DNA of 64,000 bases from Spinacia oleracea (GCF_020520425.1 NC_079491.1:43948027-44012026), one strand, 5' to 3'; counted from the first letter of the stretch, positions 33,568-45,235 are shown. Numbers and translations are program-made. Notes: generated from the sequence alone by a model not told the origin.

Positions 33568-36500
33568 TCAACAAAGCCATTCTCCAATATGCTTGATTCC
33601 CATAGCTGCAGTGTGCGAGTTGTGCTTCGCCTGCGGCAGAGGTTTAGTCAATGGATCTGATATGTTGTCATCAGTTCCAATCTTGTTTATCTCGACTTCT
33701 TTTCTTTCAACGAACTCTCGTAGAAGGTGAAATCTACGAAGTACATGCTTGACTCTCTGGTGGTGTCTAGGCTCCTTTGCCTGTGCAATAGCTCCGTTAT
33801 TATCACAATACAGGGCTTTTGGTCCTTTAATGGAGGGGACTACACCAAGTTCACCTATGAACTTCCTTAGCCATATAGCTTCCTTTGCTGCTTCATGTGC
33901 AGCAATGTACTCCGCTTCAGTTGTAGAATCCGCAATGGTGCTTTGCTTAGCACTTTTCCAGCTTACTGCTCCTCCGTTGAGGCAGAAGACAAACCCAGAC
34001 TGTGATCTGAAATCATCTTTGTCGGTTTGGAAACTTGCGTCCGTATAGCCTTTAACAATTAATTCATCATCTCCACCATAGACCAGGAAGTCATCTTTGT
34101 GCCTTTTCAGGTACTTCAGAATATTCTTGGCAGCAGTCCAATGCGCCTCTCCTGGGTCTGACTGGTATCTGCTCGTAGCACTGAGTGCGTACGCAACATC
34201 CGGGCGTGTACATATCATAGCATACATTATTGAACCAATCAATGATGCATATGGAATCCCATTCATTCGTCTACGCTCATCAAGTGTTTTTGGGCACTGA
34301 TTCTTGCTTAGAGTCATTCCATGAGACATGGGTAGGTAGCCTCGCTTGGAGTCCGCCATCTTGAACCTATCAAGCACCTTATTGATATAAGTGCTTTGAC
34401 TAAGTCTAATCATCCTTTTAGATCTATCTCTGTAAATCTTGATGCCCAATATGTACTGTGCTTCTCCTAGATCTTTCATCGAAAAACATTTCCCAAGCCA
34501 AATCTTGACAGAGTTCAACATAGGAATGTCATTTCCGATAAGTAATATGTCGTCGACATATAATACTAGGAAAGCAATTTTTCTCCCACTGACCTTCTTG
34601 TATACACAAGATTCGTCTGCGTTCTTGATGAAACCAAAGTCACTGACTGCTTCATCAAAACGTATATTCCTGATCCTGGATGCCTGCTTCAATCCGTAGA
34701 TTGACTTCTTTAGCTTGCATACCTTTTTAGCATTCTTTAGATCCTCAAAACCTTCAGGCTGTGTCATAAACACAGTTTCTGTTAAAACGTCGTTTAAGAA
34801 AGCAGTTTTGACATCCATCTGCCATATTTCGTAATCGTAATATGCAGCGATTGCTAACATTATCCGAATAGACTTTAGCATTGCAACTGGTGAAAAGGTT
34901 TCATCGTAATCCACACCGTGGACTTGCCTGTAACCTTTTGCAACCAATCTAGCTTTGAAAACTTCAAGTTTCCCATCTTTGTCCTTTTTCAGTTTGAAAA
35001 CCCATTTGCTTCCAATGGCTTGGTAGCCATCTGGCAAATCGACCAAATCCCATACTTGGTTTTCAGACATGGAGTCTAATTCATATTGCATGGCTTCTTG
35101 CCATTGCTTGGAGCTAGGGCTCGTCATAGCTTGTTTGTAAGTCGCAGGTTCATCACTTTCAAGTAATAGAACGTCATAGCTCTCGTTCGTCAAAATACCT
35201 AAGTACCTTTCCGGTTGAGATCTATATCTTTGCGATCTACGCGGGGTAACATTTCTAGTTTGACCATGATTCTCACCAGATTCTTCTAAAGATCTCTGAG
35301 TTTCATCCTGAATGTCATCTTGAGCATTCTCTAGAGTTTGTTGTTCGACTCGAATTTCTTCGAGGTCTACTTTTCTCCCACTTATCATTTTGGAAATGTG
35401 ATCTTTCTCCAAAAAGACACCATCTCGAGCAACAAACACCTTGTTCTCAGATGTATTGTAGAAGTAATACCCCTTTGTTTCCTTTGGATAGCCCACAAGG
35501 ATACATTTGTCAGATTTTGGATGAAGTTTGTCTGAAATCAATCGTTTGACGTATACTTCACATCCCCAAATCTTTAGAAAAGACACATTTGGAGGCTTTC
35601 CAAACCATAATTCATATGGAGTCTTTTCGACAGCTTTAGACGGAGCTCTATTTATAGTGAGTGCAGCTGTATTTAGTGCATGTCCCCAAAATTCTAATGG
35701 AAGTTTGGCCTGACCCATCATTGACCTGACTATGTATAGCAAGGTTCTGTTCCTCCGTTCCGACACACCGTTCCATTGTGGTGTTCCAGGAGGAGTCAAT
35801 TCTGATAGAATTCCACATTCTTTCAGATGGTCATCAAATTCATAGCTCAGATATTCACCGCCTCTATCAGACAGCAGTGCCTTAATCTTCTTGCCTAATT
35901 GATTCTCTACTTCACTCTGAAATTCCTTGAATTTGTCAAAGGATTCAGACTTATGCTTCATTAGGTAGACATAACCATATCTACTGAAGTCATCAATGAA
36001 AGTGATAAAGTAGCTGAAACCACCTCTAGCATTTGTACTCATTGGTCCACATACATCTGTATGGATTAAACCCAATAGTTTATTTTCTCTTTCTCCAACT
36101 TTAGAGAAAGGTTGCTTTGTCATTTTGCCAAGTAAACACGATTCGCATTTACCATAATCCTCTAAGTCAAATGGTTCTAGAATTCCTTCCTTTTGAAGTC
36201 TTTCTAAGCGTTTCAAGTTTATATGGCCTAATCGACAATGCCACAGATAGGTGAGATCTGAATCATCCTTTTTCGCCCTTTCGGTATTTATGTTATATAC
36301 TTGTTTGTCGTGATCTAATAAATAAAGTCCATTGACTAATCTAGCAGATCCATAAAACATCTCTTTAAAATAAAACGAACAACTGTTGTCTTTTATTAAA
36401 AAGGAAAATCCCTTAGCATCTAAGCAAGAAACTGAAATGATGTTTTTAGTAAGACTTGGAACATGGAAACACTCTTCCAGTTCCAAAACTAGCCCGGAGG

Positions 36501-37536
36501 GCAACGACAAATAATAAGTTCCTACAGCTAATGCAGCAATCCGTGCTCCATTTCCCACTCGTAGGTCGACTTCAACCTTGCTTAACTTTCTACTTCTTCT
36601 TAGTCCCTGTGGATTGGAACATAAGTGTGAGCCACAACCTGTATCTAATACCCAAGAAGTTGAATTAGCAAGTATACAGTCTATAACGAAAATACCTGAA
36701 GATGGAACGACTGTTCCGTTCTTCTGATCTTCCTTTAGCTTCAAGCAATCTCTCTTCCAATGCCCCTTCTTCTTGCAGTAGAAGCATTCGGATTCAGAAG
36801 TGGGTTGACTGACCTTCCTCTTTACAGATTTGGCGCCAGTTTGCTTAGTTGGGCTGGCCTTGTTGCCACCTTTCTTAGCATTCCTCTTCTTTCCAGATTT
36901 CTTGAACTTGCCCCCACGCACCATAAGCACATCCTGCTTATCACTTTTGAGCGTCTTTTCAGCGGTCTTCAGCATACCGTGAAGCTCAGTGAGCGTTTTG
37001 TCCAGACTATTCATACTGTAGTTCAGTTTGAACTGATCATACCCGCTATGAAGAGAATGGAGGATGGTGTCTATAGCCATTTCCTGAGAAAATTGCTGAT
37101 CCAGCCGACTCATATTCTCAATGAGTCCAATCATTTTGAGAACATGTGGACTTACGGGCTCGCCTTTCTTAAGCTTGGTCTCAAGAATTTGCCTATGAGT
37201 CTCGAATCTTTCGACTCGAGCCAGATCTTGGAACATGTTCTTCAACTCACTGATGATTGTGAAAGCATCTGAGTTGATGAACGTTTTCTGCAGATCCGCA
37301 CTCATGGTGGCGAGCATTAGACATTTCACATCCTTGTTGGCATCAATCCAACGATTGAGGGCTGCCTGAGTGACCCCGTCGCCTGCGGCTTCGGGCATCG
37401 CCTCTTCTAGGACATTCTCCTTTTCTTCCTGCATAAGAACTATTTGCAAGTTCCTTTGCCAGTCAAGGAAGTTCTTCCCGTTCAACTTCTCCTTTTCGAG
37501 AATCGGTCGAATGTTGAATGAATTGTTGTTTGCCAT
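33568..37536 (-). CDS. Ty1/copia Gag-Pol polyprotein, intact
   Basis: 1322 residues from the ATG at 37536 (MANNNSFNIRPILEKEKLNG). A longer in-frame start at 37629 adds 31 atypical residues, so the inner start is preferred. Order is copia-type: Gag, CCHC knuckle at about 251-264 (CFYCKKKGHWKRDC), protease active site at about 298 (WVLDTGCGSHLC), integrase zinc site at about 433-468 with triad near 493 (HTDVCGP), 557 (LSDRGGEY) and 593 (PQWNGVSERR), then reverse transcriptase with YVDD (LVLYVDDILLIG) and RNase H (ADSTTEAEYIA) near the C-terminus. No stop or frameshift. It makes cDNA and integrates it. Lineage (Tork/TAR-like) is uncertain. Confidence 0.95.
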   Translation of the reverse strand: MANNNSFNIRPILEKEKLNGKNFLDWQRNLQIVLMQEEKENVLEEAMPEAAGDGVTQAALNRWIDANKDVKCLMLATMSADLQKTFINSDAFTIISELKNMFQDLARVERFETHRQILETKLKKGEPVSPHVLKMIGLIENMSRLDQQFSQEMAIDTILHSLHSGYDQFKLNYSMNSLDKTLTELHGMLKTAEKTLKSDKQDVLMVRGGKFKKSGKKRNAKKGGNKASPTKQTGAKSVKRKVSQPTSESECFYCKKKGHWKRDCLKLKEDQKNGTVVPSSGIFVIDCILANSTSWVLDTGCGSHLCSNPQGLRRSRKLSKVEVDLRVGNGARIAALAVGTYYLSLPSGLVLELEECFHVPSLTKNIISVSCLDAKGFSFLIKDNSCSFYFKEMFYGSARLVNGLYLLDHDKQVYNINTERAKKDDSDLTYLWHCRLGHINLKRLERLQKEGILEPFDLEDYGKCESCLLGKMTKQPFSKVGERENKLLGLIHTDVCGPMSTNARGGFSYFITFIDDFSRYGYVYLMKHKSESFDKFKEFQSEVENQLGKKIKALLSDRGGEYLSYEFDDHLKECGILSELTPPGTPQWNGVSERRNRTLLYIVRSMMGQAKLPLEFWGHALNTAALTINRAPSKAVEKTPYELWFGKPPNVSFLKIWGCEVYVKRLISDKLHPKSDKCILVGYPKETKGYYFYNTSENKVFVARDGVFLEKDHISKMISGRKVDLEEIRVEQQTLENAQDDIQDETQRSLEESGENHGQTRNVTPRRSQRYRSQPERYLGILTNESYDVLLLESDEPATYKQAMTSPSSKQWQEAMQYELDSMSENQVWDLVDLPDGYQAIGSKWVFKLKKDKDGKLEVFKARLVAKGYRQVHGVDYDETFSPVAMLKSIRIMLAIAAYYDYEIWQMDVKTAFLNDVLTETVFMTQPEGFEDLKNAKKVCKLKKSIYGLKQASRIRNIRFDEAVSDFGFIKNADESCVYKKVSGRKIAFLVLYVDDILLIGNDIPMLNSVKIWLGKCFSMKDLGEAQYILGIKIYRDRSKRMIRLSQSTYINKVLDRFKMADSKRGYLPMSHGMTLSKNQCPKTLDERRRMNGIPYASLIGSIMYAMICTRPDVAYALSATSRYQSDPGEAHWTAAKNILKYLKRHKDDFLVYGGDDELIVKGYTDASFQTDKDDFRSQSGFVFCLNGGAVSWKSAKQSTIADSTTEAEYIAAHEAAKEAIWLRKFIGELGVVPSIKGPKALYCDNNGAIAQAKEPRHHQRVKHVLRRFHLLREFVERKEVEINKIGTDDNISDPLTKPLPQAKHNSHTAAMGIKHIGEWLC

Positions 37537-37629
37537 ATTTAAAACTACAATTGAAAAGAATAAACAAATAAATAACCATTCACAGTTTCTCTTAATAAAC
37601 TTAAATTCTAGCATACATGCATAATTCAA

Positions 37630-40300
37630 TGTTTATTAAGCATTTTATTCAAGTTATGTGTTCCGGCAGGTGTGAATAAAATGATTCCAAGATCCTAAAA
37701 TCATTGAAGAACTAAGCACAGTTTGTCGACTTAATCCTAAAACATCTTAGGTAAGCAAAAGCCTTTTGCTAATAGTCTAGAAACTATTCTTGGTTGATAG
37801 GTACGTCTAAGAACTTATTAGGTAAACCTATCGATTTTGCCACGACATAAAAGGACTCCTTACTTATATCGTTGAGTTTCACCAAAACTAACATGTACTC
37901 ACAATTATTTGTGTACCTTGCCCCTTTAGGACCAATAAGTAACACCTCGCTGAGCGAAAACTATTACTAGATTGATGTAAAGGATATCCAAGCAAGTGTA
38001 TATTTTGACATGGCACCTTTTAACTCAATTTTTAAGTTTGGAACTTAAGGCTCTTACTATGTTGGTCAGATTTTAAGTGAACTAAAATCCTTAATCATGC
38101 AACATAATCAAGCTTTTGATCTCATGCATTTTAAGACATATTTAAAAGCAATAAATAACTTAAAACATGCATAAGATAAATGTGATCTAGTATGGCCCGA
38201 CTTCATCTTGAAGCTTTAACTTCAAAGTCCGTCTTGAAAATCTCCGTGGGAGGCACCATTTTCTTCAAATAGGATAAGCTATAATTAAAACTAATTACAA
38301 CTATTTGATGGTACGCAGACCATATTTGAATTGAAAAACAACTTTGGTACTTTAGACCAATTACATTCAAATTAATGGTACGCAGACCATATTTTCTATC
38401 CTATTTGGGCCATACTAGTCACTTCATAACCTGCAAAACAGTACATATACAATATATACCATTCACCCATTCATTATCATGAATGGCCCACATACCTGGT
38501 TAGTAAAACACATTATGCATCACGTAAATATTTGCAGCAATTAATCAAGGGCACCAATAATCTACCAATTATTCAGTCCTTATTAATTCTAATCAAGTTG
38601 TTTTAACCTTAAGGATTTGTAGACCTAATCAAGAGTTTATGACTAAAAGGGCTCCCACTTAAACCAATAAATTCATATGCTTTACTAATTTTAAACATAA
38701 AAATGTATTTCTAGTCTAACCGGAAACATACAAATTTAATTAAAATTTAAAGCTCATATAAATTTATAATTGAATCCAAAAAGTTTATTTTAATTTTAGT
38801 CGTATTTAAATTAATTCATGATTTTAATTTTAGTAAAATAATTAGAATAAATAAAATTTATTATAATTACAATATTCAAAATTAAAATCCAAGAAAATAA
38901 TTTAAATTATTAATTTTAAAATTAATTAAAATTACGTAAATTGAAAATTTCAAATTAAAATTTCAAAACGATCCAATCGCAACGCAACAACCCCACGCAA
39001 CGCACGCCCATGGGCCACACGCACACAACCATCGCTGGCCATGTGCGCGCAGCCCATGCGCTGCGTCGCATCGCTGCTGCTGCTCTCCTTCGCAAGGCAT
39101 CACGCGAGCTGGTGCTCGCTGCGCGCGCCAGCACTCGATGCACGCGAGCTATCGCACGTTGCGCTCGCTCGCCAGCGCTCGCTTCATGCGAGCCAGCGCT
39201 CGCTTTATGCGGGCCATTGCTCGCTGCGCGCGCTTGCCAGCGCTCGATCCTGCGAGCCTCGCTCGCTGCGCGAGGCATCGACGCTGGGCGTAGTACTCGT
39301 GGCACGCGAGCTTGCGCTCGCTGCGCGCGAGGCTCCGCATGCTTGCGCGAGGCAGTGCGCGCTGTGGCGCAGCTCGCTTGCTGCCCACACGCGACTGCTG
39401 TGCCTTGCTTTCGCCCTCGCCCATTCGTCCATTGCTCACAGCCCACGACACAAGGCAGGGCTGCTGCCTTGTGCTCGTGCACCATGGCCTTGCTCATTGC
39501 ATTCGTGCCGCATGGGCGACGAGCTCCCTTGCTCGTCATCACATGCCCGCACTATAAAAAAACCCCTTAAGGGTAACACGTAGCGTCCATTGGTTTGTGC
39601 GTGAAAGTTATATGAGCGAATTAATAAATAATATTAATTTCATAATTTTAGGGCGAAAAATCGAAAATTTATTATTCAATTGATTTCCGATTAACATGGA
39701 TTCAAGTCTAGGTCATAAAAATTTAAAATTTAACATAAATTTACAATTTTTATGGTGGTTTTTAATCATAGGTATCTAATTAAATTATAATTAATTATGA
39801 AAATCAAATTAATTCTAAATTATTCTAATTTTCAACAAATTAATCATAATTACAAATTAGATTGCATAATTAACAAGGCTAGGCATTCAAACTTGTTAAA
39901 CATATACAGTAGGTCAATCAAAAATTCAAGATTTATCAACAAGAATCGCAAATATTTAATTTAACATCTTAAATTTACGAAATTTTGCATTCGAAAAACT
40001 AAAACCTCCGAAAAGTCATAGTTAGGCTTTGAATTTGAGAATTCTGGGTTCGGCAGAAAAATATTGTTTTTGTCAAAATTTTATAATGCCTTTTACATGC
40101 GGAATTGACACAAAAATCACTCGATTTGGATGAGTAACGAAGAAACTGCCGAAAAATTGCGTACGTATAATTAAATAAACGCAATTTGCAATTAATTAAC
40201 AATTACGAAAATTAATCACCCCTTTTAGTTCTTGCAAATTTGTAATATTTAACCATGTTCATGCAATTTTAGATTATGAAAATAATAAGAGGCTCGTGAT
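37630..40300 (-). other. Long copia leader between primer site and gag
   Basis: About 2.7 kb without a supported gene. AT-rich except for 38970-39560, which is very GC-rich and made of degenerate GCTCGC/GCGAGC and GCGCGC words. Overlapping Ala/Arg-rich ORFs on both strands there are composition artefacts. Confidence 0.6.
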
Positions 40301-40314
40301 ACCACTGTTAGGTT
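40301..40314 (-). promoter_or_regulatory. Primer binding site, copia element
   Basis: Minus strand TGGTATCACGAGCC follows the 5' LTR end after one base. It resembles the initiator Met-tRNA site TGGTATCAGAGC. Confidence 0.75.
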
Positions 40315-40315
40315 A

Positions 40316-41700
40316 TGATACATATGACAATTCATAAATCATGCGGAAAAACCATAAAGCCAGGAAAACATATTATTTACACATAATCATTTAGCATAGT
40401 TTAGATGCATACTCTTTGTTGCGTGCCCTCCCTAGCTGCGCCCGAACCGAACAAGAACAAGTCTTTAGGACTCCAAGTGTCGTCCCTCCGTAGATAGTCC
40501 ACAGCACGTCCGGATCCGCCTTAAGATTGACCAACTAGAATCGCCCTTAAGGTACTTAGAATTTTCGGCACTTTATAGGTAATTGTATGACTGAATTTTT
40601 CTCTCAAAAACTCACTTTGAATACTTGAATGCTCGATGTAAATATGTGACCCTAGGCACCTATTTATAGAGTTATGGAAAAGGATTTGGAATCCTATTAG
40701 GATACTAATTTATTTAATTATAATCCTATTAGGACTCTAATTAAATAAACTAAATCTTTTATGATTAGATTTAATCATATGACAAATCCCGGTAGCTTTA
40801 GGATTCGAGTAGCACACAAATACACACGCACGCACAGCAGCCCACGAGGGGCGCCATGCGCGCGCGCGCAGCCCCCGAGCTCGCAGCCCACTGCCGCAAG
40901 CCCACACGCTGCCGTAGCCTTGGCGCGCGCTGGGCCTGCCTTGCGGTGGGCCTGGCGCAGCCTTGGCTGGTGCGTTTGTGGCGCGCTGGCTTGCTGGGCG
41001 ATGGCTCGGCTTCGTGCTGGGCCTTCGTCTGGCAGGCCTCGTCCGATGCTAATTCGTACGATACGCTTCCGATTAATTTCCCGATTCCGGAATTCATTTC
41101 CGATACGAACAATATTTAATATTTCCGATTCCGGAATTAATTTCCGTTTCGAACAAATATTTAATATTTCCGTTTCCGGAATTATTTTCCGATTCCGATA
41201 ATATTTCCGATTCTGACAATATTTCCGTTTCCGGCAATATTTCCGATTCCGTCAATATTTCCATTTCCGATAATATTTTCCGATACGTACCATGTTTCCG
41301 TTTCCGGCAACATCTACGACTTGGATAATATTTATATTTCTGATACGATCCATATTTCCGTTTCCGGCAATATCATCGTTTCCGGAGTATTCATTTCTTG
41401 CCTGTGACGATCTCAGCTCCCACTGAAACCAAGATCCGTCGATTCCGAATATCCATAGATGGAGTATTTAATGCCATTAAATACTTGATCCGTTTACGTA
41501 CTATTTGTGTGACCCTACGGGTTCAGTCAAGAGTAAGCTGTGGATTAATATCATTAATTCCACTTGAACTGAAGCGGCCTCTAGCTAGGCATTCAGCTCA
41601 CTTGATCTCACTGAATTTTTAACTTGTTAATTAATACTGAACCGCATTTATTAGACTTAACATTGAATGCATACTTGGACCAAGGGCATTATTTCCTTCA
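40316..41700 (-). repeat. 5' LTR of copia element
   Basis: 1385 bp, about 98% identical by eye to 31311-32705, with scattered substitutions and a few small length differences. Confidence 0.95.
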
Positions 41701-43430
41701 ATTTGGGGGAATTATTTTGCTCGTTTTGTTTTTGTTTTGCTTGAATCTGATTGTAAATATAGCATGTCACATATCAGTTCATTATTTCCCTTTCTTGTAA
41801 CTTCCCATTTAGCATGCAAATACTCTGCAGAGGAGCAGAGGCTAAAGACCAACTAGCAGTACCACTCTCATTTAATATATGTGATTATTTTTAGTTTGTG
41901 CAGTGCCTATTTCAGTTCCTACTGCAGTTCCTACAACAGAGCCTACATAGCCTGCAAAGGAGGGGCCTGCAAATCCTACAAGAGTATCTACAGTGCCTAC
42001 GACAGTCCCTATGGAGTCTACAACAGAACCTATGGAGCATACAACAGTACCTATGGCGCCTACACCAGTCTCTACAGTGCCTACAGAACAACCTACACCA
42101 ATCCAATATATTCGAAGTCCTAGAGCAGAAACATATCTGACTCAAGATGGAACTAGGGAATGGATTCCATATTGTGTTGAAGATAAGAAACCACGTGAAG
42201 GAATGGTATTCAAAACTTTAGAGAAGGCTATCGAATTTTATAAGGAGTATGTTGTAATATGTGGTTTTGACGTTCGTCTATCTACGGTATACAAGAATAG
42301 CAAAGGTATCATTTAAAAGTATTATCTTTGCAGTAGAGAAGGTATCTTAGAATCCGAAGGTAATTATGAAGAAAAAGGGAAGCGACACCGTAAAAGAAAC
42401 TCAAAGCGAGTTGGTTGCAAGGCTAGAATCATTTGGAATCTTAACAATGAAGTTGGAGAATACAAACTTACCAAATTGTTTGAGCCTCATAACCATTCTC
42501 GTACATCCATGCCATATTTGAGAAGTTCAAGAAAAATGACGATGGTTCACAAGAATTTTGTGAATAGTAATACAAGAATGAACATTGGACCAACGAAATC
42601 TTTTCGGCTATTTAAGGAAAATGTAGGTAGTTACGACAATGTTGGGGCCACAATAAAAGACTTTATGAACTTTCATAGAGATTTGAAGGAGCACATCAAG
42701 GGTGATGATGCTAAGATGTTAATTGAGAATTTTATACGAAAAAGAGATGTTTTCAATGGGTTCTACTTTGATTATTCCCTAGATGAACATGATCATGTTT
42801 CACATCTGTTTTGGGCGGATGCAACTAGCCGTAAAAATTATTCATTGTTTGGAGAGATGATATCCTTTGATTGCACCTATGACTCCAACACATACTCAAT
42901 GGTTTTAGCTCCTTTCATCGGAGTAGACCATCACAAGTCTTGCATCACATTTGGGGTTGGTTTACTTTCTAAAGAAGATGCTCAATCATTTGAATGGCTA
43001 TTTAGGACTTTCCTTAATGCTATGGGAAATTGTGAGCCTAGATATTTGATAACCAATCAAGACCCGGCAATGAAAGTTGCCATAAATGAGGTGTTTTCTA
43101 ACACTCGCCATCGGCTTTGTTTGTGGCATATAATGAAAAAAGTTCCTGAAAAAGTAGGCCCCGAGCTCAAACAAGATGAAGGTTTTCTTAAGTTGTTAAA
43201 TGAGTGTGTGTGGGACATGGAACAAGAATCCGAGGAATTTGAAGCTACTTGGAACTCGCTTATGGTTCAATATAACCTTGTGGAGAATGGTTGGTTCCAA
43301 CATATGTTTTCAATAAGAGAACATTGGATACCGTGCTACTTTAGAGATCTCAGGTTAGGCAGCATTTTCTCTTTTTATTATTTTGTTAATCTAATTTAAT
43401 CTCATCAGAACTTTGATCTCATTTCTGCTC

Positions 43431-43630
43431 ATTTACTTTCTGTCAATCTGTGTTTTTGGCACCTTTCACCAGTTAAGTTGTGATGTATGGTGTTTACTTG
43501 AAGTCTAGCTTAAGATTAACTAGAATGCTCTTTCCAGATCAGTTACATCCTACATTCACTTTTTTGAAGTCTTCTTGTATCCCTTCTTATGGTTTTGAGT
43601 GTTTTGACAGTGTGAGACCTGAGAGTCTGA
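43431..43630 (+). repeat. Segment duplicated between intron 2 and 3' flank
   Basis: Homologous to 45236-45446 (shared CTGTCAATCTGTGTTTTTGG, then AGTTAAGTTGTGATGTATGG), roughly 85-90% identical by eye, same orientation. Confidence 0.85.
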
Positions 43631-43739
43631 AACAATTATAATTTTTTAGTTTAATTGAAGGTCTTGAGCCAATAAAGCTCAGACTTCAGTTGGAGATTCA
43701 ATATTATTGTTATTGTTGCCTTTAAAATCAGAAACTTTC

Positions 43740-44200
43740 TGCAAATGAGCAAAATTAATTTACTCATTTTTCGAAATGAGTAAAATAAATTTACTCATTT
43801 AAACAAATGAGCAAAATTCATTTACTCATTTAAAATCAGAAACTTTAATTCCTGCAAATGAGCAAAATTCATTTACTCATTTGTCTAAATGAGTAAAATA
43901 AATTTACTCATTTAGACAAATGAGCAAAATAAATTTACTCATTTAAAATCAGAAACTTTAATTTCTGCAAATGAGCAAAATTCATTTACTCATTTGTCTA
44001 AATTAGTAAAATAAATTTACTCATTTAGCCAAATGAGCAAAATAAATTTACTCATTTGGCTAAATGAGCAAAAAAAGGTACTCATTTTTGCAAATGAGCA
44101 GAAAACTGTCCAAACCATAATAGTTACTTGTGTAGAAAATTTACTCATTTGTCTAAATGAGCAAAAATATTACTCATTTGTGCAAATGAGCAGAAAACTT
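43740..44200. repeat. Palindromic TTTACTCAT/ATGAGNAAA repeats in intron 2
   Basis: About a dozen near-palindromes, each formed by CTCATTT and AAATGAG arms around 2-6 bases, with AAAATCAGAAACTTTAATT spacers between some of them. Confidence 0.8.
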
Positions 44201-45235
44201 TTTGATTACTTTTTTGTTTTAAATGTCATAAATTTCATAAGTTAAGCTATTGAATGCAGGTTAGGAGGCATTTTAAGAACTACCTCTAGATCAGAAAGTG
44301 AGAATAGTTTTTTCATCAATTTCACCAATCCCCATGTGACACTTGTAGAATTCTACATGCGTTTTGAAAGTGCAATGGATGCACAAAGGCACAAGCAAGA
44401 TAAGCTAAATACGGAATCCATTCACTCTGTTCCTCAATTTATAACTCCATTGCCTTTGGAGAAACATGCAGCTGAGGTGTATACCAGAAATTTTTTCTAC
44501 ATGTTCCAGGATGAGGTGTACAAGGCTTGTTTCAGATGTGGGATTAGTTCTATTAGAATGGAAGAAAATATTGAAATCGCACAAGTCATGGACCATTCTC
44601 GACAGAAAACAAGTGAGGTAACATTTAATTCTGGAAATCTCATGACATCATGTTCTTGCGAATTGTTTGAGAGATTGGGGATTTTATGTAAATATGCAAT
44701 ATGTGTTTTAAATGCAAGACAAGTTACAAAGATTCCAGAGTACTACATTCTTGATCTATGGACAAAAGAGGCAACCAAAAGGCCAATTTTTTATATGCAT
44801 GGTAACTTCCTTGAAGAATGTAGGAAGATGAACACAACAACTAAAATGTTAGGGGAAGTCTGGTCAGAGATTTTTAATTGTGTAGGCCTTGCAGAGGGAA
44901 ATGAGGAATATTTGCAACAATTTCTCGATAATCTTAGAGATTTTAGTAAGAATTTGGTAGAAAAAGGAAAGTGTGTGCCAATGACAAAAACTCAAGAGAT
45001 GGAGCTTTTTTTTGGTCCTAGTGCGTCTTCTAACCTCAATATCCAAAATCCAATACCATCAAAGAATAAAGGCAAGAGACATAGAATAGTAGGAGAAAAG
45101 GAGGTAGCAATTGAGCAAAGTCAGAAACCCAAAAGAAAATGTAAAGCTTGTGGGGCATATGATTATCACGACAGTCGTAACTGCCCGAACAAAACTACAA
45201 CCTAAGCAAGGTAACTGCCAAATTGAATTCAGATT

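Larger units (their letters stand above)
31311..41700 (-). mobile_element. Complete Ty1/copia LTR retrotransposon with TSD
   Basis: Two near-identical LTRs (31311-32705 and 40316-41700) flank one long polyprotein on the minus strand. Target duplication ATTTG is present on both sides (31306-31310 and 41701-41705). 10,390 bp. All expected parts are present, so it may be autonomous. Confidence 0.96.
43354..44259 (+). other. Intron 2 of the MULE C transposase, candidate recent intron
   Basis: 906 bp, CTCAG|GTTAGG to GAATGCAG|GTTAGG. The 18-bp sequences at 43351-43368 and 44257-44274 differ only at two positions. Bases 43431-43630 match 45236-45446 after the gene. Bases 43740-44200 are palindromic ATGAGCAAA-type repeats. 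Confidence 0.75.
29266..45205 (+). pseudogene. FAR1/FHY3-type MULE transposase, three exons, two stops (MULE C)
   Basis: Exon 1 is 29266-29335 (MAETQEIQETRIKEIISNSS, donor GAAG|GTAGTC). Exon 2 is 41904-43353 after acceptor TTGTGCAG, and phase matches. Exon 3 is 44260-45205. Exon 2 has a VPT/VPM repeat tail, the FAR1 domain (GMVFKTLEKAIEFYKEY) and the MULE core (catalytic Asp in ISFDCTYDSNTYS). The next conserved Asp is changed (ITNQDPAMK instead of ITDQD). Exon 3 has the SWIM finger (CSC...LCKYA, so His is replaced by Tyr) and a C-terminal knuckle (CKACGAYDYHDSRNC). In-frame stops are at 41948-41950 and 42314-42316. Copia occupies intron 1. Intron 2 is absent in MULE A. Exon 1 assignment is inference from phase and position. 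Confidence 0.85.

Noticed and set aside
38955..39583. Overlapping Ala/Arg-rich ORFs
   Set aside because: Artefacts of GCTCGC/GCGAGC low-complexity sequence in the copia leader.
41881..42145. Overlapping Tyr/Ser-, Gln/Leu- and Cys/Arg-rich ORFs at the start of exon 2
   Set aside because: Out-of-frame readings of the VPT/VPM-coding repeat of the transposase exon.
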